Positions 8,037 to 14,269 of a stretch of DNA of 23,334 bases are shown one piece after another. The notes beneath the pieces are model-generated. The model had not been told where the DNA came from and searched no databases. It was given only the letters and a program-made list of their open reading frames with translations. Origin of the DNA: Casp-actino8 sp044355095 (GTDB lineage Bacteria; Actinomycetota; Acidimicrobiia; Acidimicrobiales; Ilumatobacteraceae). Within the stretch, counting starts at the first letter, position 1, and every line of letters begins with the position of its first letter. The translations under genes were made by a program, and so were the position numbers. The stretch covers positions 1 through 23,334 of the forward strand of contig JBIKYT010000033.1 in assembly GCA_044355095.1 (NCBI GenBank), in the 5' to 3' direction.

Positions 8037-8981
8037 TCATGAACCCACTCGCTTCGCTTCAAAATGATTACGTAACAAAATTCCGACAACGTTGAATGCC
8101 AGAACCAACACCAATAGAACAAGACCTGCAGCAGCCGCGGCGTTTGACCAGCCGACACTGCTCTCACCGGAGTCAGGGCGACCTGACCAGCTGTAAATCA
8201 ACATCGGGATAGCTGTGAATTTTCCGGACAGTGAAGTTTCGGGAAGCAACCCAGTGATCGCACCAATCATGATGAGCGGCGCTGCTTCACCAAGCGCACG
8301 CGCCAAAGCCAATACCGTTCCCGTCAGAATTCCGGGCATCGCGTATGGCATCACATGATCTCGTGTCACTTCCCAACGAGACGCACCAATGCCGTACCCA
8401 GCATCGCGCAAGCCACTCGGAACGGCTCGAATCGCTTCCATGCTCGTAATGATGACGACAGGTAAAACCAAAGTGGCCAATGTGAGAGCGGCGGCAATCA
8501 CACTTCCGCCATTGGTGACTGGCTTCAGCCAACCCACAAAAATGATGAGTCCGAGCACGCCGTAAATCACCGCAGGAACACCAGCGAGGTTGCGGATATT
8601 CACCACGATGAAACGCGTCATAGCATTTTTCTTAGCGTATTCCTCAAGATAGATCGCCGCGCCCACACCAAGTGGAACAGCAATCAATAGAACTCCGAGA
8701 CCGATTCCGAATGAACCAAACAAACCGGGCCAAATACCGACTTTGCTGGCTTCTGAACCGATGGTGTCGGTCAAGAATCCAGTGCCTTTTTCCGTCAGTG
8801 CAGGAATGGCTTGAGTAATGATCCGAGCGAGTAGGGCGAACAACGTGAGCAATGTAAAAGTGACAGCAACTAGAAGGACAACACCAAGCGCAATTGATGG
8901 CAAGTGTCGACTTTGCCGAGTAATAGCTTTTTGTACTTCACTACGAGTGACTGAGCGCTGAGATTCGGTGACGATGGCCAT
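8037..8981 (-). CDS. pstA: Phosphate ABC transporter permease PstA
   Basis: A 314-aa inner-membrane permease with about six helices and the ABC permease EAA loop (MEAIRAVPSGLRDAGYGIGA). That loop is followed by the TRDHVMPYAMPGILTGTVLA segment, typical of PstA. It forms the channel with PstC and is driven by PstB. The ATG at 8981 lies six bases after the pstC stop. Its TGA overlaps an in-frame ATG of pstB (ATGA at 8040-8037), although the likelier pstB start is further downstream. Confidence 0.95.
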   Translation of the reverse strand: MAIVTESQRSVTRSEVQKAITRQSRHLPSIALGVVLLVAVTFTLLTLFALLARIITQAIPALTEKGTGFLTDTIGSEASKVGIWPGLFGSFGIGLGVLLIAVPLGVGAAIYLEEYAKKNAMTRFIVVNIRNLAGVPAVIYGVLGLIIFVGWLKPVTNGGSVIAAALTLATLVLPVVIITSMEAIRAVPSGLRDAGYGIGASRWEVTRDHVMPYAMPGILTGTVLALARALGEAAPLIMIGAITGLLPETSLSGKFTAIPMLIYSWSGRPDSGESSVGWSNAAAAAGLVLLVLVLAFNVVGILLRNHFEAKRVGS

Positions 8982-8987
8982 GATGTC

Positions 8988-9926
8988 CTAGTACTGCTGC
9001 CGAACGCGTTGAACGAAACGGTCTCCGATGACGTTGAGTGTCATCGTCATTAAAAACAAGAGCAAACCAACAAAGAACAAAACTTGGAATGGTGCACCTG
9101 CATTCACTTGATCGGTGCCACCTGCTGCGTTGGTCATCGCCGCGGTCATTGTGAGACCAGGGTCAAGCGGATTCAATGTACGCGGTCCCGAACCATCACG
9201 GCCACCTGCCATCGCGGCCACCATGGTTTCGCCGATTGCTCGCGACGTCGCGATGATGAAGGCAGCAACAATTCCTGAAACGGCTGCTGGGATAACGACA
9301 CGAATAGTGGTCGTGCTCTTGCGCGCGCCAATGCCATAACTTGCTTCACGCAACGACGATGGGACGGCTCGCAGTGCGTCTTCACTAATTGACGCCATGA
9401 TCGGCACAACTAAAACACCGATGGCTAAACCAGCGACCAACATGTTGCGGGGCTGATCGGGCGAAAAAATTGGGCTCACAATATTTGGAGCGATGAATTT
9501 CAGAGCGAAATAACCGACGATGACCGACGGTATGCCAGCCAAAACTTCAACGATTGGTTTCAGAATCTTGCGAACCTTTGACGGAGCAAATTCGCTGAGA
9601 TAAACGGCCGTGCCTAAACCAAGCGGTACTGCGACCAACATGGCGATCAATCCCATGATGACACTGCCGAAAAAGATCGTGAGCAGGTCAAAACGTTCGC
9701 GCCGGGGGAACCAGCCTGGGGCGGTACTCATGTCGCGCAGAATGCCGAAATCCCAGTTAATTGAACTCAGGAAGTCAAGGGTGCCACGAGCCAAAACAAA
9801 CAAAATCAGCCCACTCACGATAATCGTGATGATCGCTGATCCACCTAACAAACGGCGCATGCGCCGATCATGAGCGCGGCGTCGCGGATCTCCTCGGAGA
9901 TCCGCGACAGCCAACAACCCATTCAT
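8988..9926 (-). CDS. pstC: Phosphate ABC transporter permease PstC
   Basis: A PstC-type permease of 312 aa if the ATG at 9926 is used. It has an Arg-rich cytoplasmic start, a first membrane helix (SAIITIIVSGLILFVLA), a conserved PLGLGTAVYLSEFAP segment and an EAA loop around SEDALRAVPSSLREASYGIG. Three in-frame ATGs compete: 9950 (overlaps pstS by 19 bp), 9926 (five bases after the pstS stop; GAGG about eight bases upstream) and 9860 (just before the first helix). I prefer 9926. If 9860 were used, the large hairpin at 9881-9908 would be intercistronic rather than coding. Confidence 0.93.
   Translation of the reverse strand: MNGLLAVADLRGDPRRRAHDRRMRRLLGGSAIITIIVSGLILFVLARGTLDFLSSINWDFGILRDMSTAPGWFPRRERFDLLTIFFGSVIMGLIAMLVAVPLGLGTAVYLSEFAPSKVRKILKPIVEVLAGIPSVIVGYFALKFIAPNIVSPIFSPDQPRNMLVAGLAIGVLVVPIMASISEDALRAVPSSLREASYGIGARKSTTTIRVVIPAAVSGIVAAFIIATSRAIGETMVAAMAGGRDGSGPRTLNPLDPGLTMTAAMTNAAGGTDQVNAGAPFQVLFFVGLLLFLMTMTLNVIGDRFVQRVRQQY
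9881..9908 (-). promoter_or_regulatory. Perfect 13-bp hairpin at the pstS/pstC junction
   Basis: GTCGCGGATCTCC and GGAGATCCGCGAC form a perfect 13-bp, GC-rich inverted repeat around a 2-nt centre (TC on the plus strand), so the folded RNA would pair slightly fewer bases around a small loop. It begins 23 nt after the pstS stop in transcript direction and falls within the first codons of pstC. No T-run follows, so it is not a classic terminator. It could stabilise the pstS 3' end or dampen expression of the downstream permease genes. Confidence 0.6.
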
Positions 9927-9931
9927 AACTC

Positions 9932-10981
9932 TTAGCCTCGCGCAGTCCATGCGTCGAGGGACAATTGCTGCTTAGCCGATTCGAGCTGTACGTAGCCAGC
10001 TGCGCTGACCTGCTCAATACCCTCGGCCGACAAGTACAAGTCAACGTAAGCGGCAACGGCTGGGTTTTCAGCAGCGTTGGCCTTGTTCACGTAGATGTAC
10101 AGCGTGCGGGAGAAGGGGTATGAACCATCGGCGATGGTCTCATCGGTCGGGACGACACAGTTGCCTTCTTTGTCGGTAATGGCGATGGCCTTCATTCGCT
10201 CTTCTTCAGCCTTGTAGTAGGCGTAGCCCACCCAACCAAGTGAAGTGTCAGCACTTTCAATGCCGTCCACGATGACGTTGTCATTGGGGCTAGCGGTGTA
10301 GTCGGCACGAGTTGCGCCATCGACTCCGCGTTCCTCCGAGATTTTGTCAATCGCGAACTCAACGAACGAGTCGTAGGTTCCGCTTTCTTCACCGGGTCCA
10401 TAAACGCTCAACGGAGCGTCGGGCAACGTTGCGAATGCTGATTCCAATTCTGCAGCGATGACGTTGGCGTCAGCCCAGCTCGAGAAACCTTCAGATTCGG
10501 GTCCGACCAAGGCGTACAAGGCGGCCTTGTCGAGACATTCAACGGCGGTATTTGCCGGGCTCGTGGCTACGGTCAATCCGTCAATTGCGACAGCAAGTTC
10601 GATGTACTCAACGCCACCGTCAGCACACATCGTGACTTCTTCGTCTTTGATGGCTCGTGAGGCACCGGTGATGTCACCTTCACCAGCACAGAACTTCTTG
10701 AAGCCGTCGCCAGTTCCGGGTCCTTCAACAGTGACCTTGAGGTTGCCGCCATCGGCAGTTCCGGCGAGTTCGCCGACCTTGATTGAGATGGGTTCAACAG
10801 TTGATGAACCAGTCACGAAAACGCTGCCACCTTCACTAGTTGATGGGGCATCGGTTGAAACGGGTGCATCCGATGAAGCCGGAGCCTCTGAGTTGGTTGA
10901 AGCGCTGTCGTCTCCACCGCATGCGGCGAGTGGAAGGGCGACGGTCATGGCTGCGAGGAGCGACCACTGTTTGAGTTTCAT
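9932..10981 (-). CDS. pstS: Phosphate-binding lipoprotein PstS
   Basis: The extracytoplasmic phosphate receptor that feeds PstC/PstA. The N-terminus MKLKQWSLLAAMTVALPLAAC is a lipoprotein signal peptide with lipobox LAAC and lipidated C21. A Ser/Thr/Ala-rich linker follows, then a PBP-like domain with phosphate-binding segments GSSTVEPIS, the GTGDGFKKF region, ITGASRAIKDEE and GEESGTYDSFVEF. ATG at 10981 is chosen over upstream in-frame codons (open to 11020) because it begins the signal peptide and has AAGGAG ten bases upstream. The mature protein is acidic. PHO-box-like repeats and a leader hairpin lie upstream, so this is probably the most strongly phosphate-regulated gene of the block. 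Confidence 0.96.
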   Translation of the reverse strand: MKLKQWSLLAAMTVALPLAACGGDDSASTNSEAPASSDAPVSTDAPSTSEGGSVFVTGSSTVEPISIKVGELAGTADGGNLKVTVEGPGTGDGFKKFCAGEGDITGASRAIKDEEVTMCADGGVEYIELAVAIDGLTVATSPANTAVECLDKAALYALVGPESEGFSSWADANVIAAELESAFATLPDAPLSVYGPGEESGTYDSFVEFAIDKISEERGVDGATRADYTASPNDNVIVDGIESADTSLGWVGYAYYKAEEERMKAIAITDKEGNCVVPTDETIADGSYPFSRTLYIYVNKANAAENPAVAAYVDLYLSAEGIEQVSAAGYVQLESAKQQLSLDAWTARG

Positions 10982-11006
10982 TTGAATATGTCTCCTTGGG
11001 TAGGTA

Positions 11007-11031
11007 TCACACGGGTTCACGTACCGTGTGA
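11007..11031 (-). promoter_or_regulatory. Hairpin in the pstS leader
   Basis: TCACACGG and CCGTGTGA form a perfect 8-bp inverted repeat around a 9-base loop. On the minus strand it lies 25 nt before the pstS ATG and just upstream of the AAGGAG site. It could protect the 5' end of the mRNA or act as an operator. Leader location is inferred from the PHO box position. Confidence 0.45.
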
Positions 11032-11069
11032 GCCGAACCTTAGAAAGGCAATCTTTCGTTTACCTGTTG

Positions 11070-11101
11070 TTCAGATGAACGAGAGGTTAACTCACGGGAA
11101 C
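11070..11101 (-). promoter_or_regulatory. PHO-box-like triple repeat upstream of pstS
   Basis: On the minus strand GTTCCCGTGA (11101-11092), GTTAACCTCTC (11091-11081) and GTTCATCTGAA (11080-11070) follow one another without gaps. All start GTT with an 10/11-bp period, as in PhoP/RegX3 binding sites. The site lies 88 bp before the pstS ATG, partly within the ppk-pstS gap. A TAAACG at 11057-11062 is a possible -10. This points to RegX3-type control of the pst operon. Confidence 0.6.
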
Positions 11102-11115
11102 ATCTTGGGTTTAAC

Positions 11116-13191
11116 CTACTCACGACTAATCCGTCGGGTTTGTTGGTGAGCGGCCCACTCATACAGGATTCGTTGCGGATGAGGCTCGAAAAGTGCTGGT
11201 CCGACGCGTGTCCACGAATCATCGGGCAACAATTCGAACGCCGCAGCCGTATCTGACAGCAAAGTTTCAAAGGTTTTGTTGAGCCAGTCTTGGTGTTTGG
11301 GATGGGTCAACGGGGTTAACACTTCGACTCGCTTATCTAAATTCCGCCCCATCAGGTCGGCTGAGCCAATGAGGTGCAGTGGCAGCCCGTCGCCTTGCCC
11401 ATTGGCAAAACGGAAGACTCGGGAGTGTTCGAGATAGCGCCCCAAGACCGATCGCACTCGGATGTTCTCGCTTAACCCAGGCACACCGGCCCGTAAACAG
11501 CACAGACCACGAATAATCAGATCGACTTTGGCACCCTTTTGACTGGCGGCATACAGCTCTTCGGCCATTTCGGCGTCAGCCAATGAGTTGACCTTGATCG
11601 TGATTTGACCGCGCTCGCCCATCTCGCCTTCACCACGAATGAGATCAATCAATCGCCGACGCAAGTAATCGGGGGCCACCAGAAGTCGGCTGTATTCAAC
11701 ATCGCGGCTGTAGCCAGTGAGGTGATTAAACAACTGCGCGGCATCAGTGGTGATATCAGGTTCGCTCGTGATGTAACCAAGGTCTTCATATAACCGAGCC
11801 GTACGCGAGTTGTAGTTGCCCGTACCGAGGTGCACATAACGACGCAAACCGTCGCTGTCTTCGCGCACCACCAAAACACATTTCGCGTGAGTCTTTAGTC
11901 CAACAACTCCGTACACCACATGAACACCGGCGCGTTCAAAAGCTTTTGCCCACGTGACGTTGGTGGCTTCATCAAAACGAGCCTTTAATTCGACGAGCAC
12001 TGCAACTTGGACACCGCGTTCGGCGGCTCTAATGAGATGTCGTGCAATCGGACTATCGCCACTCGTGCGGTACAAAGTCATCTTGATACTTTGCACGCGC
12101 GGATCGTCAGCAGCCTGCGATAAGAATTCTTCAACCGAACTGGCGAAGCTTTCGTATGGGTGGTGAAGCAACAGAGCGCGTTCACGTACTACAGCGAAAA
12201 TTGAACGATCAAGTTCTTCTGCTGCAGCCAATCGCCCTGCCGTTACCGGTTGCCATAGATCATCTTTCAGATCCGGTCGATCAACTGCATGCATTTGCCA
12301 CAAACAAGTCAGATCAACCAGTCCATTCACCGGGGTCACATCAAGTTCGGTGAGATCATGTTCTTCGATCAAAAGCGCCAACATTTCCGGGGAAACATTG
12401 TGATCAATCTCAAGTCGAACCGCACGACCAAATCGGCGACGACGCAACTCGAGTTCAACTGCTTGCAACAAGTCGTCAGCGTCTTCGTCTTCAAGTGACA
12501 AGTCGGCATTACGAGTAATACGGAAAGTTGTTGAGTGAGCAACCTTCATGCCGGGGAATAGTGTTTCAAGATTCTGAATAATCACTTGTTCAACGGGCAC
12601 AAAACGCATTCCACCGGGCAACGCCAACAGTCGAGGGAAAAGGGTCGGAACCTTGACCCGCGCAAAACGCTCTTCATCAGTTGATGGATCACGCACAATG
12701 GTGGCAACGCTGAGAGCCAGGTTCGATACATACGGAAATGGGTGTGCCGGGTCAACTGCTAAAGGTGTCAGTACCGGAAAAATTCGTCGCTCATAAAAGT
12801 CATCAAGGTAGGCAATTTCTTCACTGGTGAGATCGGCCCACTCACACAGCTCCACACCTTCGCGCTTGAGTTGCGGTAACAACACATCGTTCAAGAGTCG
12901 CTGTTGACGCTGCGATAATTCTTGAACTCGCGTCAACACTTTTGAAAGTTGTTGGGCCGGAGTGAGACCGTCAGGCAAGCGAGCTGTAATGCCAGCAGCC
13001 TCTTGGTCTTTCATGGCCGCGACACGTACCTGATAAAACTCGTCCAGGTTGGACGAGAATATGGCGCAAAATTTCAACCGCTCTAATAGCGGGATGCCTG
13101 GCTCGGTGGCGAGACGCAAGACGCGCTCGTTGAAATCAAGCCAACTCAGTTCTCGGTTCAGTAAACGATGATCCACGCGGATCCCATTCAA
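11116..13191 (-). CDS. ppk: Polyphosphate kinase Ppk1
   Basis: Polymerises the terminal phosphate of ATP into polyphosphate. It shows the N-terminal RELSWLDFNERVLRLA block, SSNLDEFYQVRVA, and LYRTSGDSPIARHLIRAAE. The phosphorylated histidine is H435 in GLKTHAKC, followed by YVHLGTGNYNSRTARLYED and, late in the protein, GSADLMGRNLDKRVEVL. Its 691 aa are normal for Ppk1. The start is uncertain: a TTG at 13191 or a GTG at 13176, neither with a good ribosome binding site. It lies downstream of the 88-aa gene and upstream of pstS on the same strand. The context ties phosphate storage to uptake. Confidence 0.96.
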   Translation of the reverse strand: MNGIRVDHRLLNRELSWLDFNERVLRLATEPGIPLLERLKFCAIFSSNLDEFYQVRVAAMKDQEAAGITARLPDGLTPAQQLSKVLTRVQELSQRQQRLLNDVLLPQLKREGVELCEWADLTSEEIAYLDDFYERRIFPVLTPLAVDPAHPFPYVSNLALSVATIVRDPSTDEERFARVKVPTLFPRLLALPGGMRFVPVEQVIIQNLETLFPGMKVAHSTTFRITRNADLSLEDEDADDLLQAVELELRRRRFGRAVRLEIDHNVSPEMLALLIEEHDLTELDVTPVNGLVDLTCLWQMHAVDRPDLKDDLWQPVTAGRLAAAEELDRSIFAVVRERALLLHHPYESFASSVEEFLSQAADDPRVQSIKMTLYRTSGDSPIARHLIRAAERGVQVAVLVELKARFDEATNVTWAKAFERAGVHVVYGVVGLKTHAKCVLVVREDSDGLRRYVHLGTGNYNSRTARLYEDLGYITSEPDITTDAAQLFNHLTGYSRDVEYSRLLVAPDYLRRRLIDLIRGEGEMGERGQITIKVNSLADAEMAEELYAASQKGAKVDLIIRGLCCLRAGVPGLSENIRVRSVLGRYLEHSRVFRFANGQGDGLPLHLIGSADLMGRNLDKRVEVLTPLTHPKHQDWLNKTFETLLSDTAAAFELLPDDSWTRVGPALFEPHPQRILYEWAAHQQTRRISRE

Positions 13192-13200
13192 TAGTCAGCA

Positions 13201-13236
13201 CCGACACGATGTCGGCGTATTTACCTGAAGTTCAGG
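13201..13236 (-). promoter_or_regulatory. Two small hairpins between the 88-aa gene and ppk
   Basis: CCTGAA-G-TTCAGG (13224-13236) spans the stop codon of the 88-aa gene. CCGACA-CGA-TGTCGG (13201-13215) lies 9 bp before the TTG candidate start of ppk. Both are perfect 6-bp stems, with no T-run after them. With the weak ppk start they could modulate its translation. Confidence 0.4.
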
Positions 13237-13498
13237 AAAGGTTCTCGTCAAAGCCGAGATCCCACTCGACGGTCACGTTTTCGCGCTCACCATCACGCAT
13301 GATGCGCTCACGGTTGCGCTTGAACTGCGGATCGGTGTACGGCAACAGAACTAAACGCGCCAAGGCACGTGTGCGGAATTCTTCGACGACGACTCGATCG
13401 CCAAAGTCGCCAACAACGTCCCAGTGCGGAGCTACTGGGCCGAGAAACACGATGCGGACATGTGCTCGAGATTGTGCTGAGGTGTGTAGATCGGACAT
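13232..13498 (-). CDS. Conserved-looking hypothetical protein, 88 aa, upstream of ppk
   Basis: A small protein beginning MSDLHTSAQSRAHVRIVFLG. It contains a hydrophobic strand VRIVFLGPV, a WDVVGDFGDRVVVEEF segment and a basic/acidic C-terminus with FKRNRERIMRDGE and VTVEWDLGF. There is no signal peptide or membrane helix. ATG at 13498 is chosen because AAGGAG stands four bases before it, one of the best ribosome binding sites in the window, which supports a real gene. I recognise no domain. It lies 41-56 bp upstream of ppk, so it is likely co-transcribed and may act in polyphosphate or phosphate metabolism by association only. Confidence 0.75.
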   Translation of the reverse strand: MSDLHTSAQSRAHVRIVFLGPVAPHWDVVGDFGDRVVVEEFRTRALARLVLLPYTDPQFKRNRERIMRDGERENVTVEWDLGFDENLS

Positions 13499-13792
13499 GG
13501 GACTCCTTGAGTGCGAAAAGCCGTTGGTCGGGCAAGATCTTGGCGAATTCTCAGGCGTGTGCCACAAAACTTACCGATTTCTCACCAGGAAAACCGCTGG
13601 TCAGACAAACCCTATCGGCGATACTTACGTGTCAGAACTAACCCTGACTGGTTCTCCCGAGCCAGGCATGGTTAACTGAAAGCGGTTGGGAACTCAATCA
13701 GCCTCGGTAAACGTCTTACTGGGGTCACCGAGAACTCAACTTCTCAAAGGGCGAAGCGGGCGGAAACCACCTTCGCACAAGGAGAAATACTC
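13499..13792. other. Divergent intergenic region between the ppk unit and whiB
   Basis: A 294-bp region without a convincing gene, holding promoters for both sides. On the plus strand GGGAAC (13688-13693) and CGTC (13712-13715) are 18 bp apart, resembling an ECF-sigma promoter. GAACTCAA occurs twice (13690-13697 and 13732-13739), 42 bp apart. Two inverted repeats are present: CTCGGT/ACCGAG (13703-13708, 13727-13732) and GCGAAG/CTTCGC (13751-13756, 13771-13776). No clear PHO box was found before the ppk unit. Confidence 0.4.
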
Positions 13793-14044
13793 ATGAATGA
13801 AGAATCAGTAGCCACCTGGATGGCCGAAGGCGCTTGTCGTGCCTACCCGCCTAATACGTTTTTCCCCAGCGATGGGGTGGGCGTCGATAAGGCCCGCAAG
13901 ATTTGCGCGACCTGTTCTGTGACCGCCGCTTGCCTGGAATACGCCCTTGAAAATCACATCGATCACGGTGTGTGGGGCGGTTGCAGCGAGCGCGAACGTC
14001 GCCGCATCGGCAAACGTCGCCGCATCGCACTCCAGGCGATCTGA
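13793..14044 (+). CDS. WhiB-family iron-sulfur transcription factor (83 aa)
   Basis: A small WhiB-like protein with cluster ligands C15, C38, C41 and C47 (C-x22-C-x2-C-x5-C), the turn GVWGG and a basic C-terminus RRRIGKRRRI for DNA contact. Proteins of this family bind a 4Fe-4S cluster and act with the primary sigma factor. A fifth cysteine (C64) directly follows GVWGG, where Leu, Met or Thr is more usual. The ATG has AAGGAG eight bases upstream. The DNA for the basic tail repeats the same 13 bases (CGTCGCCGCATCG) twice. The subgroup cannot be assigned with confidence. It is alone on the plus strand and ends at a strong hairpin. Confidence 0.92.
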   Translation: MNEESVATWMAEGACRAYPPNTFFPSDGVGVDKARKICATCSVTAACLEYALENHIDHGVWGGCSERERRRIGKRRRIALQAI

Positions 14045-14059
14045 ACGACCAATCAACTG

Positions 14060-14087
14060 TGATCCGCGCCCAACCGGGCTCGGATCA
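14060..14087. terminator. Hairpin terminator between whiB and tatA
   Basis: TGATCCG pairs with CGGATCA (7 bp). After one mismatch GCCC pairs with GGGC around the loop AACC. It starts 15 bp after the whiB stop and lies 5 bp beyond the tatA stop on the other strand, so it can serve both convergent genes. There is no tight T-run, only TTTT near 14101, so efficiency is uncertain. Confidence 0.6.
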
Positions 14088-14092
14088 GTGAG

Positions 14093-14269
14093 TCACTCTG
14101 ATTTTGATTCGTCCTCGGCTTTGGATCCTTCGGCGAGGCCCTTCTTAAATTCCTTCTGGGCCTGACCAAGGTTCTTGGCCAGTTTCGGGATGCGCGAGCC
14201 CCCGAAAAGCACCAAAACCACGACGAGTACAACGATGACCTCAGGTCCATCAAAAAAGCCAGCAATCAT
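14093..14269 (-). CDS. tatA: Twin-arginine translocase subunit TatA (short form, 58 aa)
   Basis: The translation starts MIAGFFDGPEVIVVLVVVLV: a short N-terminus and one membrane helix. The TatA hinge and amphipathic helix follow (LFGGSRIPKLAKNLGQAQKE), then FKKGLAEG and an acidic tail. TatA oligomers form the pore that exports folded proteins with RR signal peptides. At 58 aa it is shorter than the common 75-100 aa; the missing part is the variable tail. The ATG overlaps the rhamnosidase stop by four bases (ATGA) and has no ribosome binding site, so translation is probably coupled to the upstream gene. Its stop is next to a hairpin. No tatC lies in the window. Confidence 0.88.
   Translation of the reverse strand: MIAGFFDGPEVIVVLVVVLVLFGGSRIPKLAKNLGQAQKEFKKGLAEGSKAEDESKSE

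Noticed and set aside
13499..13687. PHO box before the 88-aa/ppk unit
   Set aside because: Single GTTAACC and GGTTAGTTC sequences occur, but no phased direct repeat.
14053..14265. 70-aa minus-strand open frame over tatA
   Set aside because: The neighbouring frame encodes a clear TatA; this one is Arg/Ser-rich with no motif.
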